Origin: Echinicola shivajiensis
GTDB taxonomy: Bacteria > Bacteroidota > Bacteroidia > Cytophagales > Cyclobacteriaceae
Direction: 5' to 3'
Length of the DNA: 64,000 nucleotides
NCBI RefSeq assembly: GCF_018642165.1
Contig: NZ_JAHHZM010000001.1
Span: forward strand, 124,001 to 188,000
Made by a program: the position numbers and the translations under genes. Below, one piece after another: positions 9,154 to 18,231 of this stretch (position 1 is its first letter; each line of letters begins with the position of its first letter). Under the pieces are notes generated by a model. That model worked only from the letters and a program-made list of their open reading frames with translations, was not told the DNA's origin and ran no database searches.

Positions 9154-10026
9154 TTATTTAGTTTGAACATTGGTTAAATTCCTGACTTTTTGCATATCCT
9201 TCGCCCTGATATTCAGGCTAAGGTCCCTGTCCCCGTTTTTCTCCCTGACAAGTACCTGAAAGTACTTTTTGTCCGATATGGTAAAGCTTGGAAAGGCCAT
9301 CACGAGCTTGTTTGCCTCATGGCCATCTATTTCCTTATCAGCTTCCCAGTCAAGCCATACCGGTTCCAGGAACTGCTCCCCGATGGAGGTATGTTTGGAC
9401 TGTTTTTTATCCTTGACCACAAATTCAAGTTCATCCGGCTCAAAGGCCAATGGGGACTTATTCTTTATTACCAGCTTTAAAAAAAGTAAGCCTTCGGCAT
9501 GAAAAACCCCTTCCAACTTGACTTTGATGCTGTGTTGCTTGGAAGATCTTCTCAAAAACCCCTTCGCCTCCAATACCTGTTGACCTAAGTCCATCAACTT
9601 CTCGGCATCCACTATATCGTTCTTCAATACCAATGCCTTATGGGACAGTTCAGCCTGACCGACCATATTAATGGAACTTTCGGCCAATGCTTCTGAATAA
9701 CTTACCCTTAAATGGTACAGCCGAGCATCAGCAGTCACCACATGGAGGTTGGTAGTCACAAACTCCCGCTTTCCTGCCTTCAGCAATAATAAATTGGGTG
9801 CTTGTTCTTCCACCTTGGCAAGGATCTTTCCATGCCCCCTATCGACACTCAGTACTTTGGCGGGAAATACCAGGGCAGTGGTATGGTCCCAGCCTACTTT
9901 GACCGGATAGGCAGGAATAAAAGCTGCTTTCGTTAGGGGCTTCACCTTGAACACCGGTTCCTGTGCCAACATGTCCAATGCCAAAAAGCAGTTCAGCAAG
10001 CATATCAATACGATTCCTTTTTTCAT
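9154..10026 (-). CDS. traN: Conjugative transposon protein TraN (VirB9-like)
   Basis: 290 residues with a signal peptide (MKKGIVLICLLNCFLALDMLAQ). The body, including FVTTNLHVVTADARLYHLRVSY, matches the DUF4138/TraN family of CTnDOT-type elements, the likely counterpart of VirB9 in the outer-membrane core of the mating pore. Length is a little below CTnDOT TraN. It follows traM by 12 bp. The traO, traP and traQ genes that follow traN in CTnDOT are not found here. Confidence 0.88.
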   Translation of the reverse strand: MKKGIVLICLLNCFLALDMLAQEPVFKVKPLTKAAFIPAYPVKVGWDHTTALVFPAKVLSVDRGHGKILAKVEEQAPNLLLLKAGKREFVTTNLHVVTADARLYHLRVSYSEALAESSINMVGQAELSHKALVLKNDIVDAEKLMDLGQQVLEAKGFLRRSSKQHSIKVKLEGVFHAEGLLFLKLVIKNKSPLAFEPDELEFVVKDKKQSKHTSIGEQFLEPVWLDWEADKEIDGHEANKLVMAFPSFTISDKKYFQVLVREKNGDRDLSLNIRAKDMQKVRNLTNVQTK

Positions 10027-10038
10027 CTTTATCGGGTT

Positions 10039-11229
10039 TTATATGGTAGATTGGTTGACAAGTAAAATGGGGTGGCCTGCCTTTAGGTTGATCTTGACGG
10101 ATTTGCTTTTTTTACGGAACAGTCCTTTTGCTGCAGATACTCCGGCAGAGGCCATCTGTTCCTCCATGCTTATTCCTCCGTTCAAACTGGGCATACCTGT
10201 AATCAGGGCATCCCCTGCCCCTTCCTTGATTTCCTGTTGGAGGCTCCCACTGATCGGGATGCCGGGCATGCCGTCCAGGTCAAAGGCTTCCAGTTCCACA
10301 GGTAGGATATGTTTTCCCGAACGTATGGCCGAAATGGACAGACTTACCCTGTTGGCATTCTGGCTGGCCTTTCCGTATAGGACAGCACCCTTTTTTAATT
10401 CCATTCCATTGACCGTGACCGTTTCCAGTAATCTGATCTTGGCCCTTCCTGATCCTTTTAGGCTGAGCGTCTCCGCTATTTCAGCAGCTATGGCCGCTTT
10501 TACAGGATGCTCCATTACAGCAGCTTCTTCCAGTCCATAAAAGCCATTTTGACCGCTATGGATTTCCTTAACGGCAGGTTCGGCCTCATTGGAAGCGCTT
10601 ACCTGAAACCGGGGCTTTGCCAATGCTTTTTCCTTAAACCTGTCCCTTACCCTTTCAGGGTGCTGGACATCCAAAATTTTATCCAGCATGCCCTCGAGCT
10701 GCTCCAGTTCGGGATCAGGCCCGCTGGGCTGCATCCTGTCCATCAGCTCCTCCAGTTGTTCCACATCCTGGGAGATATCCACACTTGGCTGCCTTTTGGA
10801 AAGTACTTGGGTGCTGGCCCCTACCTTACTTGGTTCAGGTTCGGGACGACTAAGTTCTCCCTGCAATTGCTCCAATTTGTCCAAAAGAAGGGTTTCTTTC
10901 TCCTGCAATCCTGCACCCTTGCCATCTAATCCCAAGGGAGTTTGAAGAGATTGGGTTTCCTCCTCCTGTTTATCCTGCCTGTAGGGATCCATTCGGATCA
11001 GTTCCCTTTGCCTTTTGGCTTCCTTCTCCCGAAGTTGGTAAAGCTCCATTTTGTTCAGGGTCCCTTCTTCCAATTGGGCCTGCGGCAGCTCGGTATTCAA
11101 TCGAAGTTTTTGCCTTGGTCCCGCTGTGGACCACTCCTGTTTGGCCCATGAGAATGCCAGAATGAAGGGCAGTACAAAGAGGGGCAGTACGAGTAAAATA
11201 ATGCGATGTTTAGTGTTGATCGTTTTCAT
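10039..11229 (-). CDS. traM: Conjugative transposon protein TraM (VirB10-like)
   Basis: 396 residues. One N-terminal membrane anchor (IILLVLPLFVLPFILAFSW, about 10-28), a long low-complexity Gln/Glu/Pro-rich periplasmic spacer (about 40-200), and a C-terminal beta-rich domain (VKAAIAAEIAETLSLKGSG, VTVNGMELKKGAVLYGKAS, GKHILPVELEAFDLDGMPG). This is the TraM architecture, functionally like VirB10 bridging inner and outer membranes. Its start overlaps the preceding small gene by 20 bp, implying coupled translation. Confidence 0.92.
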   Translation of the reverse strand: MKTINTKHRIILLVLPLFVLPFILAFSWAKQEWSTAGPRQKLRLNTELPQAQLEEGTLNKMELYQLREKEAKRQRELIRMDPYRQDKQEEETQSLQTPLGLDGKGAGLQEKETLLLDKLEQLQGELSRPEPEPSKVGASTQVLSKRQPSVDISQDVEQLEELMDRMQPSGPDPELEQLEGMLDKILDVQHPERVRDRFKEKALAKPRFQVSASNEAEPAVKEIHSGQNGFYGLEEAAVMEHPVKAAIAAEIAETLSLKGSGRAKIRLLETVTVNGMELKKGAVLYGKASQNANRVSLSISAIRSGKHILPVELEAFDLDGMPGIPISGSLQQEIKEGAGDALITGMPSLNGGISMEEQMASAGVSAAKGLFRKKSKSVKINLKAGHPILLVNQSTI

Positions 11230-11524
11230 ATTTTTTTGTTTTGGAGTTATTTGATATTGAATCTGTCAGGGGCCATAATTCATCCGGTCCCCTGTCCATG
11301 GTAATGGCCATGGTTTCGGTCTTACTGCCCTGATAGGCCTGGACAAGTATGGTTGCCGACCAACTGAGCAGTAGCACGAACCAGGTGATGATCCTGATTT
11401 TAGGAGGAAGTCTCCCCTCCCAAGTATTCAGAACCCCTGTAATAGTTTTGGGCAGTCCGAAAAGGAATTGGGCATACACCCTGTATTGGCGGTGTACCCT
11501 TGGTACATTTAATATTGCTTTCAT
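11210..11524 (-). CDS. Small tra-operon membrane protein (TraL position)
   Basis: 104 residues with one membrane helix (IRIITWFVLLLSWSATILVQAY, about 43-64). It lies between traK and traM, where CTnDOT-type operons encode the small TraL protein. The sequence itself is too divergent for a firm family call, so the name rests on position, size and topology. It overlaps traK by 4 bp and traM by 20 bp. Confidence 0.7.
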   Translation of the reverse strand: MKAILNVPRVHRQYRVYAQFLFGLPKTITGVLNTWEGRLPPKIRIITWFVLLLSWSATILVQAYQGSKTETMAITMDRGPDELWPLTDSISNNSKTKKYENDQH

Positions 11525-12138
11525 CTTTTTTCTATTTTGATATCCCTGTTTTCAAGTGTTTCCCACTGCTCGACCAGGAATCCGTGGGGATTGTTGATGG
11601 ACCTGGCCACTTCCCGCAGTTGCCCTTTGGTAACCAGGCTCCGGGTCAACTTGGAGGTGGGCCGGGTAATGGTTTGCCTTCCATAAAACCAAAAGCGATA
11701 AGGCCTTTGGGCCATATCCAGGGCGATACTGTCCACGCTCAGCTCCTGTCGGATATTTCCGGTGACCAAGCGGTTATAATAGCCCTGTTCCTTGAGTACC
11801 TGATAGGCCGACTGCACCGAGCCATCACTCAGATAAAAGGCCTTTCCCAATTGTTCATTTATTTGTTCCTCATCGGGAGAGAGGGAAAAGAAATGGTGGT
11901 GGAAGCGCAGCACATGCTCCCTGGCCTCTATTTTGATATTGGACTTTCTATCAGAGGCCACTGCTTCCAGCACCTTTCCATCCATAAGGATATACACCCT
12001 TTCGGTAGCCTGCTGTTGGAACCTATAGGAGAGCCAGATACTTCCCAGTGCCAATACGATGGCCCCAAGCGATAGGATCAGGCTAAAGCGCTTCACATGT
12101 TGGAAGGCCGTTTCGATATTGGTAAAGTAGTCGAACAT
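11521..12138 (-). CDS. traK: Conjugative transposon protein TraK (VirB8-like)
   Basis: 205 residues: short cytoplasmic N-terminus, one transmembrane helix (FSLILSLGAIVLALGSIWLSY, about 18-38), then a periplasmic domain containing HVLRFHHHFFSLSPDEEQINEQLGKAF and a C-terminal beta segment. Length and layout equal CTnDOT TraK, a VirB8-type scaffold of the type IV secretion pore. Start is 1 nt from the traJ gene end-start junction region; it is translated directly after traJ. Confidence 0.92.
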   Translation of the reverse strand: MFDYFTNIETAFQHVKRFSLILSLGAIVLALGSIWLSYRFQQQATERVYILMDGKVLEAVASDRKSNIKIEAREHVLRFHHHFFSLSPDEEQINEQLGKAFYLSDGSVQSAYQVLKEQGYYNRLVTGNIRQELSVDSIALDMAQRPYRFWFYGRQTITRPTSKLTRSLVTKGQLREVARSINNPHGFLVEQWETLENRDIKIEKR

Positions 12139-12139
12139 A

Positions 12140-13177
12140 TCAGATTAAGGATTTGGCGGCAGTGGCGGGAGCTTTGGTCACCATGCTGCTGGTTTTGTGC
12201 AATAGCGTATCCCTCCCCGCGGCATAGACAATATAATTGGCCACCGATGGGACGGTGAAATAACCGATAATGGCAATGACCAGAAAGATCAGATAGGCCG
12301 TATCGGTGGATGAGAAAAAGGTCTTGCCCGCATTTTCTATCTGTCCTATATCCAATTCGATCATTTTTTCCTGGATCCTACCTAAAATGGCCCCAAAAAT
12401 ATTGGCCACGGGCAGCCACATGTACACATTGATATAGCGGGCTATCCAGGAAGTGAGCGTATGTTGGAAACCATCGAATACCGACAGGCCAAATACGATA
12501 GGCCCCAGTATGGACAAGATGATCAGGTAGAACACCCTGATGGTATTGATGCATAAGGCCGCTGCATGATAAAGTACTTCCAGTACCTCGCTCATCCATT
12601 TTTTGATGGAATTGGAGAAATTAAATGAGGCCTTTTCCATGGCAAACTGTATATCATTGCCGAGCCCCTCCCAGAACCCCTCCTCCGTTCCTTCAGGATG
12701 GGTATATTCATACCAGCCTTCCCGGTCGCCGCTACCGCTTTCTCCTACATACATTTCCCAGTATTCCGTAGCTTCAATGGCCCTTTGTTTTTCTGCCAAA
12801 AGGCGTTCTATGGCAGCATTGGAGCCCTTCACCATATTTCCAGTATGGCTGGCCAGTGGGCTAAGGACCCCATTGAACACATCCAATACATTGGCGAATA
12901 GCAGGATGGCCATGCCCAAGGCAAAAGGTCTCAACAATGGATAAAAGTCGATGGATTCAGCCCTTGCGATATGGCCCCATACCCTGCTGGCAATATAGAA
13001 AATGGCCGCAAATCCTGCGATGCCCTTCGCCACACCTATCAGGTCAGCCGCCAAGGGTACCATTTCCAAATAGAGTTCATCCAACACCTCATGCAGTCCT
13101 CCTGCTCCACCACTGACCCCTTGGGCGGATGCTGAAAGGGAAACCAACATGGCAAGAATCAATAGCCAATACCTCAT
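12140..13177 (-). CDS. traJ: Conjugative transposon protein TraJ (VirB6-like)
   Basis: 345 residues with signal peptide (MRYWLLILAMLVSLSASAQG) and about six membrane segments, notably RPFALGMAILLFANVLDVF, YLIILSILGPIVFGLSVFDGF and AYLIFLVIAIIGYFTVPSVANYIVYAAG. The family is the polytopic inner-membrane channel component of CTnDOT-type systems, comparable with VirB6. It overlaps the preceding TraI-like gene by 4 bp (ATGA). Confidence 0.93.
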   Translation of the reverse strand: MRYWLLILAMLVSLSASAQGVSGGAGGLHEVLDELYLEMVPLAADLIGVAKGIAGFAAIFYIASRVWGHIARAESIDFYPLLRPFALGMAILLFANVLDVFNGVLSPLASHTGNMVKGSNAAIERLLAEKQRAIEATEYWEMYVGESGSGDREGWYEYTHPEGTEEGFWEGLGNDIQFAMEKASFNFSNSIKKWMSEVLEVLYHAAALCINTIRVFYLIILSILGPIVFGLSVFDGFQHTLTSWIARYINVYMWLPVANIFGAILGRIQEKMIELDIGQIENAGKTFFSSTDTAYLIFLVIAIIGYFTVPSVANYIVYAAGRDTLLHKTSSMVTKAPATAAKSLI

Positions 13178-13803
13178 GGCTGAAGATCTTCTAGCATGTT
13201 GATTGCTCCATGCTCCCTTTTACGTTGGAGATTGAGCAAAGCGGCCTCATTGTTGAAAACCCGCACAAATACATATCGGTCCTTGATCTCATCAAAGATC
13301 CGGTCAATGGCCGTCATCCTTTCCTCATCGCTCATCTGCAGCTTTCCGCCCGTGATGACCAGTAGCATTTCCTCCATGTTCCTGGCGCTCATATCAAGCA
13401 GGTTCCTATAGACAAGGACCAAGTACTCCATTTCCTCCCTGTTAAAGTTGCCCCGAGCCATAAATTGCCGGTTGGCCCTTTGGTATTCCTCTATAATGAT
13501 CTTTTGGTAGTGGATGATCTGCCCTACCTTATGATACCTTTTGACTACTGGACTGACAGCCGAAAGTCCATCAATAAAAGCCTTGTGCAATGAGAAGTTA
13601 CCGGATGCTACATCCCTGACCATATTATAGCCCTTGCTCAGGGTCTGGTATCCCTTGTACATATCATCGAGTATCTGTTTGAACTGGCTGAGCTTTTCCA
13701 CATTGAGCAGCAGCTGGGCTGATTCCCCAACTTGAGCTTTGCTTAAATTGGGCCCCATAAACAAAAGCCCCATCAGCAGAAATTTTAAACCTTGTTTTTT
13801 CAT
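13174..13803 (-). CDS. TraI-like conjugation protein, paralogue 3 of a tandem triplet
   Basis: 209 residues with a cleavable signal peptide (MKKQGLKFLLMGLLFMGPNLSKAQ) and a mostly helical periplasmic body. It shares the block GYQTLSKGYNMVRDVASGNF and the C-terminal pattern MSDEERMTAIDRIFDEI with the next two genes upstream, so the three are tandem duplicates. Bacteroidota elements often label such proteins TraI; exported, helical and next to traJ, they are plausible pilus-tip or VirB5-type components, which is inference. It overlaps both neighbours by 4 bp. Confidence 0.75.
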   Translation of the reverse strand: MKKQGLKFLLMGLLFMGPNLSKAQVGESAQLLLNVEKLSQFKQILDDMYKGYQTLSKGYNMVRDVASGNFSLHKAFIDGLSAVSPVVKRYHKVGQIIHYQKIIIEEYQRANRQFMARGNFNREEMEYLVLVYRNLLDMSARNMEEMLLVITGGKLQMSDEERMTAIDRIFDEIKDRYVFVRVFNNEAALLNLQRKREHGAINMLEDLQP

Positions 13804-14459
13804 GGTGTATGCAGTTTATAAAGTGATTGGATCGTTTTGGTATCCCTTGCCTCCCAGGCCCTATGACGGAGCAGTTGATAATTCTCCCGGTTAAAGGCCC
13901 TTATAAAACTGTTTAGCTCCTGCAACCTTAAATAGACATCATCGATGATGGCCAGCCGCTCCGCCTCATCCAGTTTCAGTCCCGGTTGTAGTGCCACGGA
14001 CATCAGTTCCTCCACAAGATCGGAGGCAATGGACAATGCGTGCTCAAATACCTTGTCCAGGTAAAGTCTTTCCCCATTTTTGATGCCTTCATGGGCAGCG
14101 AACAGTTTCCGGGAAGTCTTGATATTTTTCACCAACCTTATCTGCAGGTCAATGAATTGGGGAATCCTTTCATACTTGGCCACCTGAGGACTGACCCTTG
14201 CCAGCCCCCTGAAGAAATCACCGTGCAAACGAAACTCCCCGTCCTTGAGCTGATGGACCGTATTCCATCCCCAACGTAGGGTTTCATAGCCTTCTTTGGC
14301 ATAGCCGATATACAGCTGAAGGCCGACCACCTGTTTGGCCAGGTACTCTTTGGCGGTCTTTTTTTGGCTGAACCACTCCCTGAAGGTTTGGCCATGAACA
14401 TCCAGCATGGCCATCAGCAATAGGAGCAACAGGCTAATCCTTTTCATGGTGGATATCAT
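13800..14459 (-). CDS. TraI-like conjugation protein, paralogue 2
   Basis: 219 residues, signal peptide MISTMKRISLLLLLLMAMLD followed by VHGQ. The region GYETLRWGWNTVHQLKDGEF aligns with GYQTLSKGYNMVRDVASGNF of the neighbouring paralogue, and LDEAERLAIIDDVYLRLQELNSFIRAFNRE matches the shared C-terminal half. Its N-terminal coding region overlaps the end of paralogue 1 by 26 bp and its end overlaps paralogue 3 by 4 bp, so all three are translationally coupled. An internal Met at residue 5 is an equally good start. Confidence 0.72.
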   Translation of the reverse strand: MISTMKRISLLLLLLMAMLDVHGQTFREWFSQKKTAKEYLAKQVVGLQLYIGYAKEGYETLRWGWNTVHQLKDGEFRLHGDFFRGLARVSPQVAKYERIPQFIDLQIRLVKNIKTSRKLFAAHEGIKNGERLYLDKVFEHALSIASDLVEELMSVALQPGLKLDEAERLAIIDDVYLRLQELNSFIRAFNRENYQLLRHRAWEARDTKTIQSLYKLHTP

Positions 14460-15132
14460 TTAAGGTTTTGATTTCCCCTTTGGCATAGGACCGCTGCCTG
14501 CTGATCAAAAGGTTCCGTTCATTGAAGCGCATCAGGTCGGTCAGGTTAAAGCGCACTTTCTTTTCCACCCTGTCGATGATCATCAGCCGTTCGCCATCAC
14601 TCATCTTGAGTTGGAAAGCATTGATGGCCCCGGTCACTTCCTCCAGGTTCTGCACCGAATGGTCAAGGATGCCCAGGTAGACTTTTTCCATCCACTGCAG
14701 CTCCTTTTGGCTGAAGTTCCCACTGCGCACAATGATCCCCCAGGCCTTTTGGTATTCGGTTACCAGACGCCCCTGCATTTTTGCGATGTCCCTGACTTTT
14801 TGGTATTGGGTCAGGACACTTTTCACCTTCCAGAGTCCCTCGTAATAGTCCCCGTAAAGCTCCTTTTGTCTTTCAGCCCAATCTGAGATCTCCTCCAGCT
14901 TGAGCTTGTTCAGGGTGTTTTCCAGTACCTGTTGGGCATTCTGCAGCCAGATGGTATTGTTCTGTAGCCTTTGGATCTTAAGGTCGATGGCCACAATGGC
15001 CTTTTTCACCCCTTGCCTGATGATCTCCAATATATAGGCCGGCACTGCCGCATCCGTGCGGGGCATTTGGGGAGCCCCAAAACACAGCAGTCCGGCCAAC
15101 AATCCTATTTTTATGTTTTTGGATAGGCTCAT
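14434..15132 (-). CDS. TraI-like conjugation protein, paralogue 1
   Basis: 232 residues, with a signal-like N-terminus (IKIGLLAGLLCFGAPQMPRTDAA) and long helical segments (KAIVAIDLKIQRLQNNTIWL, then VLENTLNKLKLEEISDWAERQK). The C-terminal half (NFSQKELQWMEKVYLGILDHS, then QLKMSDGERLMIIDRVEKKVR) is clearly related to the two genes that follow. It is the most divergent of the three at the N-terminus. The start codon lies within the last codons of traG (4-bp overlap). Confidence 0.72.
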   Translation of the reverse strand: MSLSKNIKIGLLAGLLCFGAPQMPRTDAAVPAYILEIIRQGVKKAIVAIDLKIQRLQNNTIWLQNAQQVLENTLNKLKLEEISDWAERQKELYGDYYEGLWKVKSVLTQYQKVRDIAKMQGRLVTEYQKAWGIIVRSGNFSQKELQWMEKVYLGILDHSVQNLEEVTGAINAFQLKMSDGERLMIIDRVEKKVRFNLTDLMRFNERNLLISRQRSYAKGEIKTLNDIHHEKD

Positions 15133-17597
15133 CCTAGACCTCCCTTCATCTCGGCAGCAAGGACACCGATCCCTTTTTCCAGGTTACCGCCAAAAGCCTT
15201 TGCCCTTTCTGCCACACTGATCCTTTCCTGCTGCTCGGTGGTATAGGTGAGGTATTCCTCTGGGGACACCTCGGTCCTGTATACCTTGCTTACCGGCCCA
15301 AGGCCAATAAAGACCTCTTTGTACTTCCTGCCTGGTTCATTGGCCTTGTTGATGGACATGATCTGCATGGTTTCCTTATCGGTCAGGCCCAGCAGTTCCC
15401 TGATCCCGTCAAACTTGTTGCGGTACTTGGACTGGTCCAAAAGGATCTTGCAGTCCGAATTGTTGATGATGGCCTGTTTGATCACAGGGCTGGAAATAAT
15501 GTCCTCTACTTCCTGGGTAACCACCACTGCCTCCCCGAAGAACTTCCTGACCGTCTTGAAAAGGTATTTGATATACTCGGCCATGCCCTCCTTGGCTATT
15601 GCCTTCCAGGCTTCCTCTATCAGGATCATTTTGCGCACTCCCTTTAGCTTGCGCATCTTGGCGATAAAGATCTCCATGATGATCAGGGTCACCACTGGAA
15701 AGAGAATGGGGTGGTCCTTGATATTGTCCAGTTCAAAAACAATGAAGCGCTGTTCCAACAGGTCAAGATTCTTACGGGCATTGAGCAGGTAATCAAATTC
15801 CCCTCTCTTGAAATAGGGCCGCAGTACATACAGGAAATTGTCGATATCAAAATCCTTTTCCTTGACACCCTGTTCCAACAGCTGCTCCTTGAATGCTGTG
15901 GAACAGAAGGCATAAAAACTGTCAAAGCAGGGAAAATCCTCCGCCTTGAGACTGTCGTAATAAGAACCAAGGGCATTGGAAATGGCCACATACTCACTGC
16001 GGGTAAAGGTCTCGTCATCCTTTTTCCAAAGGGCCAACAGCAGGGTCTTGATGCTTTCCTTTTTTTCGGTGTCCAAGGTTTTCCCTCCCAGATAGAAAGG
16101 GTTGAAGCAGATGGGCTTATTTTCCTCGTAGGTAAAATAATAGCCCCCGATCAGCTCGCACAGTCCCTTATAGGAATGGCCCACATCGATCAATACCACA
16201 TGTGATCCTTGTGCATGGTAGCTTCTGACCATATGGTTGGTAAAGAAGCTCTTGCCACTTCCCGATGGCCCGAGGATAAACTTGTTCCTATTGGTGATCC
16301 AGCCCCTTTTCATGGGCTCATCGGAGATGTCCACGTTCAAAGGCCTTCCGGTTTGCCGGTCACCAAGTCGTATTCCAAAAGCAGATGGACTGGAGAGATA
16401 ACTTGTTTCCATATTGAAAAGACAGGACACCTGCTTTCCAAAGCTCAGGAAGGTTTCATTGGAGGGCAAAGCTGCCGCATTCCCCGGTATGCCTGCCCAG
16501 AATAACTGGGGCGCACTGAGGCTTTCCTCCTTGGCCACGGCATCTATCTTTGAAAAAGCAGCCCCTACCTTATTGCGGATTTCCTTGCTTTCCTCCGGTC
16601 GCGATGCCCAGCACATGAGGTTAAAATGGGCCCTGACCGGTAGGCTTCCATCACTGATGCTCTCGTTAAGGTAGTCCTGTATGGCCTGGTGGGAATGCAG
16701 GTTTTCCCTGCTATAAGCAGCAAGACTCTGCATCCTTAGGGCCCTGCTTTCCAGCTTTTTGAACACTTCCTGTTTGTTTTCAATCAGCACGTACTGGTTA
16801 TAGACATGGTCCAATGGCAATAAATGTCCCAATGGTGCAGCTTGCCCAATGACAAAGGGAAACCTGTCATTGCTATAGGCCTCAAAATCCATTTCTGCTG
16901 ACAGCCTGTTGGGCAGGCTGTCCAGTTCACATAGGGAAAAGAGCAATACCTCCTTGGAACCTATGGTAAAACGGGGCTTAAAAGCGATGTCCCTGACCAA
17001 GGGTTTCTTCCCTGAAGGGTTCAAAAAGAGATCTTTTTCCAAAATCCCTGTCTGGTGTTTATGGCCCAGAAAATCTGCCTCCAACAACCTCTGGGTTTCC
17101 ATGCCTCCATCGGCCAATAGCTGGCAGAATTGCCCCAGGGTATTTTCAAAGTTTTGCAGCAGTTTGGGGTCCAGCAGTTCCTTTGGAAGGAACTGTGGGG
17201 CAAGCAGGTTGGAGCTGGCCACATCCCCCGGTCTTTTACCCTTTTTGGGCATGGTGAGGTACACATGGCAGCGGTGGTCCAGATAAGGCCTTTCATGGAA
17301 GAACAGTTCACTGCTCCTGTCCAGAAACCCCGACTTTTCATCTTGCAACAGGCCATCATGGCCCTTCCTTACAAACCAGTCCTGCTTGTGCAGGATATGG
17401 CCCTCTGGCAATAACCGGATGGCCTTGGTCCAGGTGGCGTGCTGGGAGTCATAGTCTTTGCTGTCCTGGGTAAATATCTCGGGCAGCATTACCTCAAATC
17501 CAGCAGTAATGTCCCCGGACCGGGACAACAGAAAATCCCTTTCCACCCTCCCGATGGGAAAGTGGTTTTCCAACTCCTTTGGCTTGAGTCTATCCAT
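15129..17597 (-). CDS. traG: TraG-family conjugation ATPase (VirB4-like)
   Basis: 822 residues, the usual length. N-terminal VirB4/CagE-type region, then Walker A GPSGSGKSFFTNHMV (about 443-457), Walker B with RKMILIEEAWKAI (Glu catalytic), and the downstream VVTQEVEDIISSPVIKQAIINN block typical of TraG of Bacteroidota elements. It is the cytoplasmic motor that powers assembly of the mating pore. Overlaps traF by 8 bp and the first TraI-like gene by 4 bp. Confidence 0.96.
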   Translation of the reverse strand: MDRLKPKELENHFPIGRVERDFLLSRSGDITAGFEVMLPEIFTQDSKDYDSQHATWTKAIRLLPEGHILHKQDWFVRKGHDGLLQDEKSGFLDRSSELFFHERPYLDHRCHVYLTMPKKGKRPGDVASSNLLAPQFLPKELLDPKLLQNFENTLGQFCQLLADGGMETQRLLEADFLGHKHQTGILEKDLFLNPSGKKPLVRDIAFKPRFTIGSKEVLLFSLCELDSLPNRLSAEMDFEAYSNDRFPFVIGQAAPLGHLLPLDHVYNQYVLIENKQEVFKKLESRALRMQSLAAYSRENLHSHQAIQDYLNESISDGSLPVRAHFNLMCWASRPEESKEIRNKVGAAFSKIDAVAKEESLSAPQLFWAGIPGNAAALPSNETFLSFGKQVSCLFNMETSYLSSPSAFGIRLGDRQTGRPLNVDISDEPMKRGWITNRNKFILGPSGSGKSFFTNHMVRSYHAQGSHVVLIDVGHSYKGLCELIGGYYFTYEENKPICFNPFYLGGKTLDTEKKESIKTLLLALWKKDDETFTRSEYVAISNALGSYYDSLKAEDFPCFDSFYAFCSTAFKEQLLEQGVKEKDFDIDNFLYVLRPYFKRGEFDYLLNARKNLDLLEQRFIVFELDNIKDHPILFPVVTLIIMEIFIAKMRKLKGVRKMILIEEAWKAIAKEGMAEYIKYLFKTVRKFFGEAVVVTQEVEDIISSPVIKQAIINNSDCKILLDQSKYRNKFDGIRELLGLTDKETMQIMSINKANEPGRKYKEVFIGLGPVSKVYRTEVSPEEYLTYTTEQQERISVAERAKAFGGNLEKGIGVLAAEMKGGLG

Positions 17598-17922
17598 TTT
17601 CCTTTTGTTTTAATTTCCTGACAAATCCCCTGTCGCGTACCTTTAGCCCCATGGGCACCCTACGGTGGGCCATGCGTTTTTTCATGCCATGCTCACCGTA
17701 CTTCTTGTTCATACCAGCCACGCCCTCTGCAAGCAGGTAGGCCAGAAAGCCACAGCCAATACCTGCAATCCAAAAGGAGATCCCCAATACATAGGCGATG
17801 GCAAAGACCAGTAACAAAACCAGCAGCCCGATTCCCAGGTACAGGATATACTGGGCCTGCAGCCCCTTAAAGGATATAGGCCTGTTCACCCCCTTGTTGA
17901 TCCGTAATTGCCCAGCCTTCAT
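17590..17922 (-). CDS. traF: Conjugative transposon protein TraF (DUF4133)
   Basis: 110 residues with two membrane helices (YILYLGIGLLVLLLVFAIAYVLGIS and IAGIGCGFLAYLLAEGVAG, about 26-50 and 53-71). It starts with the typical INKGVNRPISFKGLQAQYI of DUF4133/TraF, a VirB3-like inner-membrane component that works with the TraG ATPase. One nt lies between traE stop and this start. Confidence 0.92.
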   Translation of the reverse strand: MKAGQLRINKGVNRPISFKGLQAQYILYLGIGLLVLLLVFAIAYVLGISFWIAGIGCGFLAYLLAEGVAGMNKKYGEHGMKKRMAHRRVPMGLKVRDRGFVRKLKQKENG

Positions 17923-17923
17923 A

Positions 17924-18229
17924 TCAACCGAAAAAGCTGGTCAGTACCGTGGCCACAATGACAAGGAACACACAACTGCCGAACCAGGCTGCAGCCACTT
18001 TTCCCGTGTCCGGCTCCCCGGAATTCCACTTGTTGAACACTTTTACCGCGCCGATCAGCCCTACGATGGCCCCGATGGCATACATCAGGTTGACCCCTGA
18101 TTGGAAATAGCTGCGCACCTTGGTGGTCGCCTCCATGATTCCTGCATTGCCGTCCTGGCCCACTACCGACAGGGATATCCCCATCAACAGGGCACAGCAA
18201 AGCAGCATTTTGGACTGTTTGTTGGTCAT
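17924..18229 (-). CDS. traE: Conjugative transposon protein TraE (DUF4134, VirB2-like)
   Basis: 101 residues: signal peptide (MLLCCALLMGISLSVVGQ), then two hydrophobic helices (MYAIGAIVGLIGAVKVF and AAAWFGSCVFLVIVATVL). This is the DUF4134 family, the small pilin-like subunit of CTnDOT-type mating machines. It is followed by traF with a single-base gap. Confidence 0.93.
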   Translation of the reverse strand: MTNKQSKMLLCCALLMGISLSVVGQDGNAGIMEATTKVRSYFQSGVNLMYAIGAIVGLIGAVKVFNKWNSGEPDTGKVAAAWFGSCVFLVIVATVLTSFFG

Positions 18230-18231
18230 GT

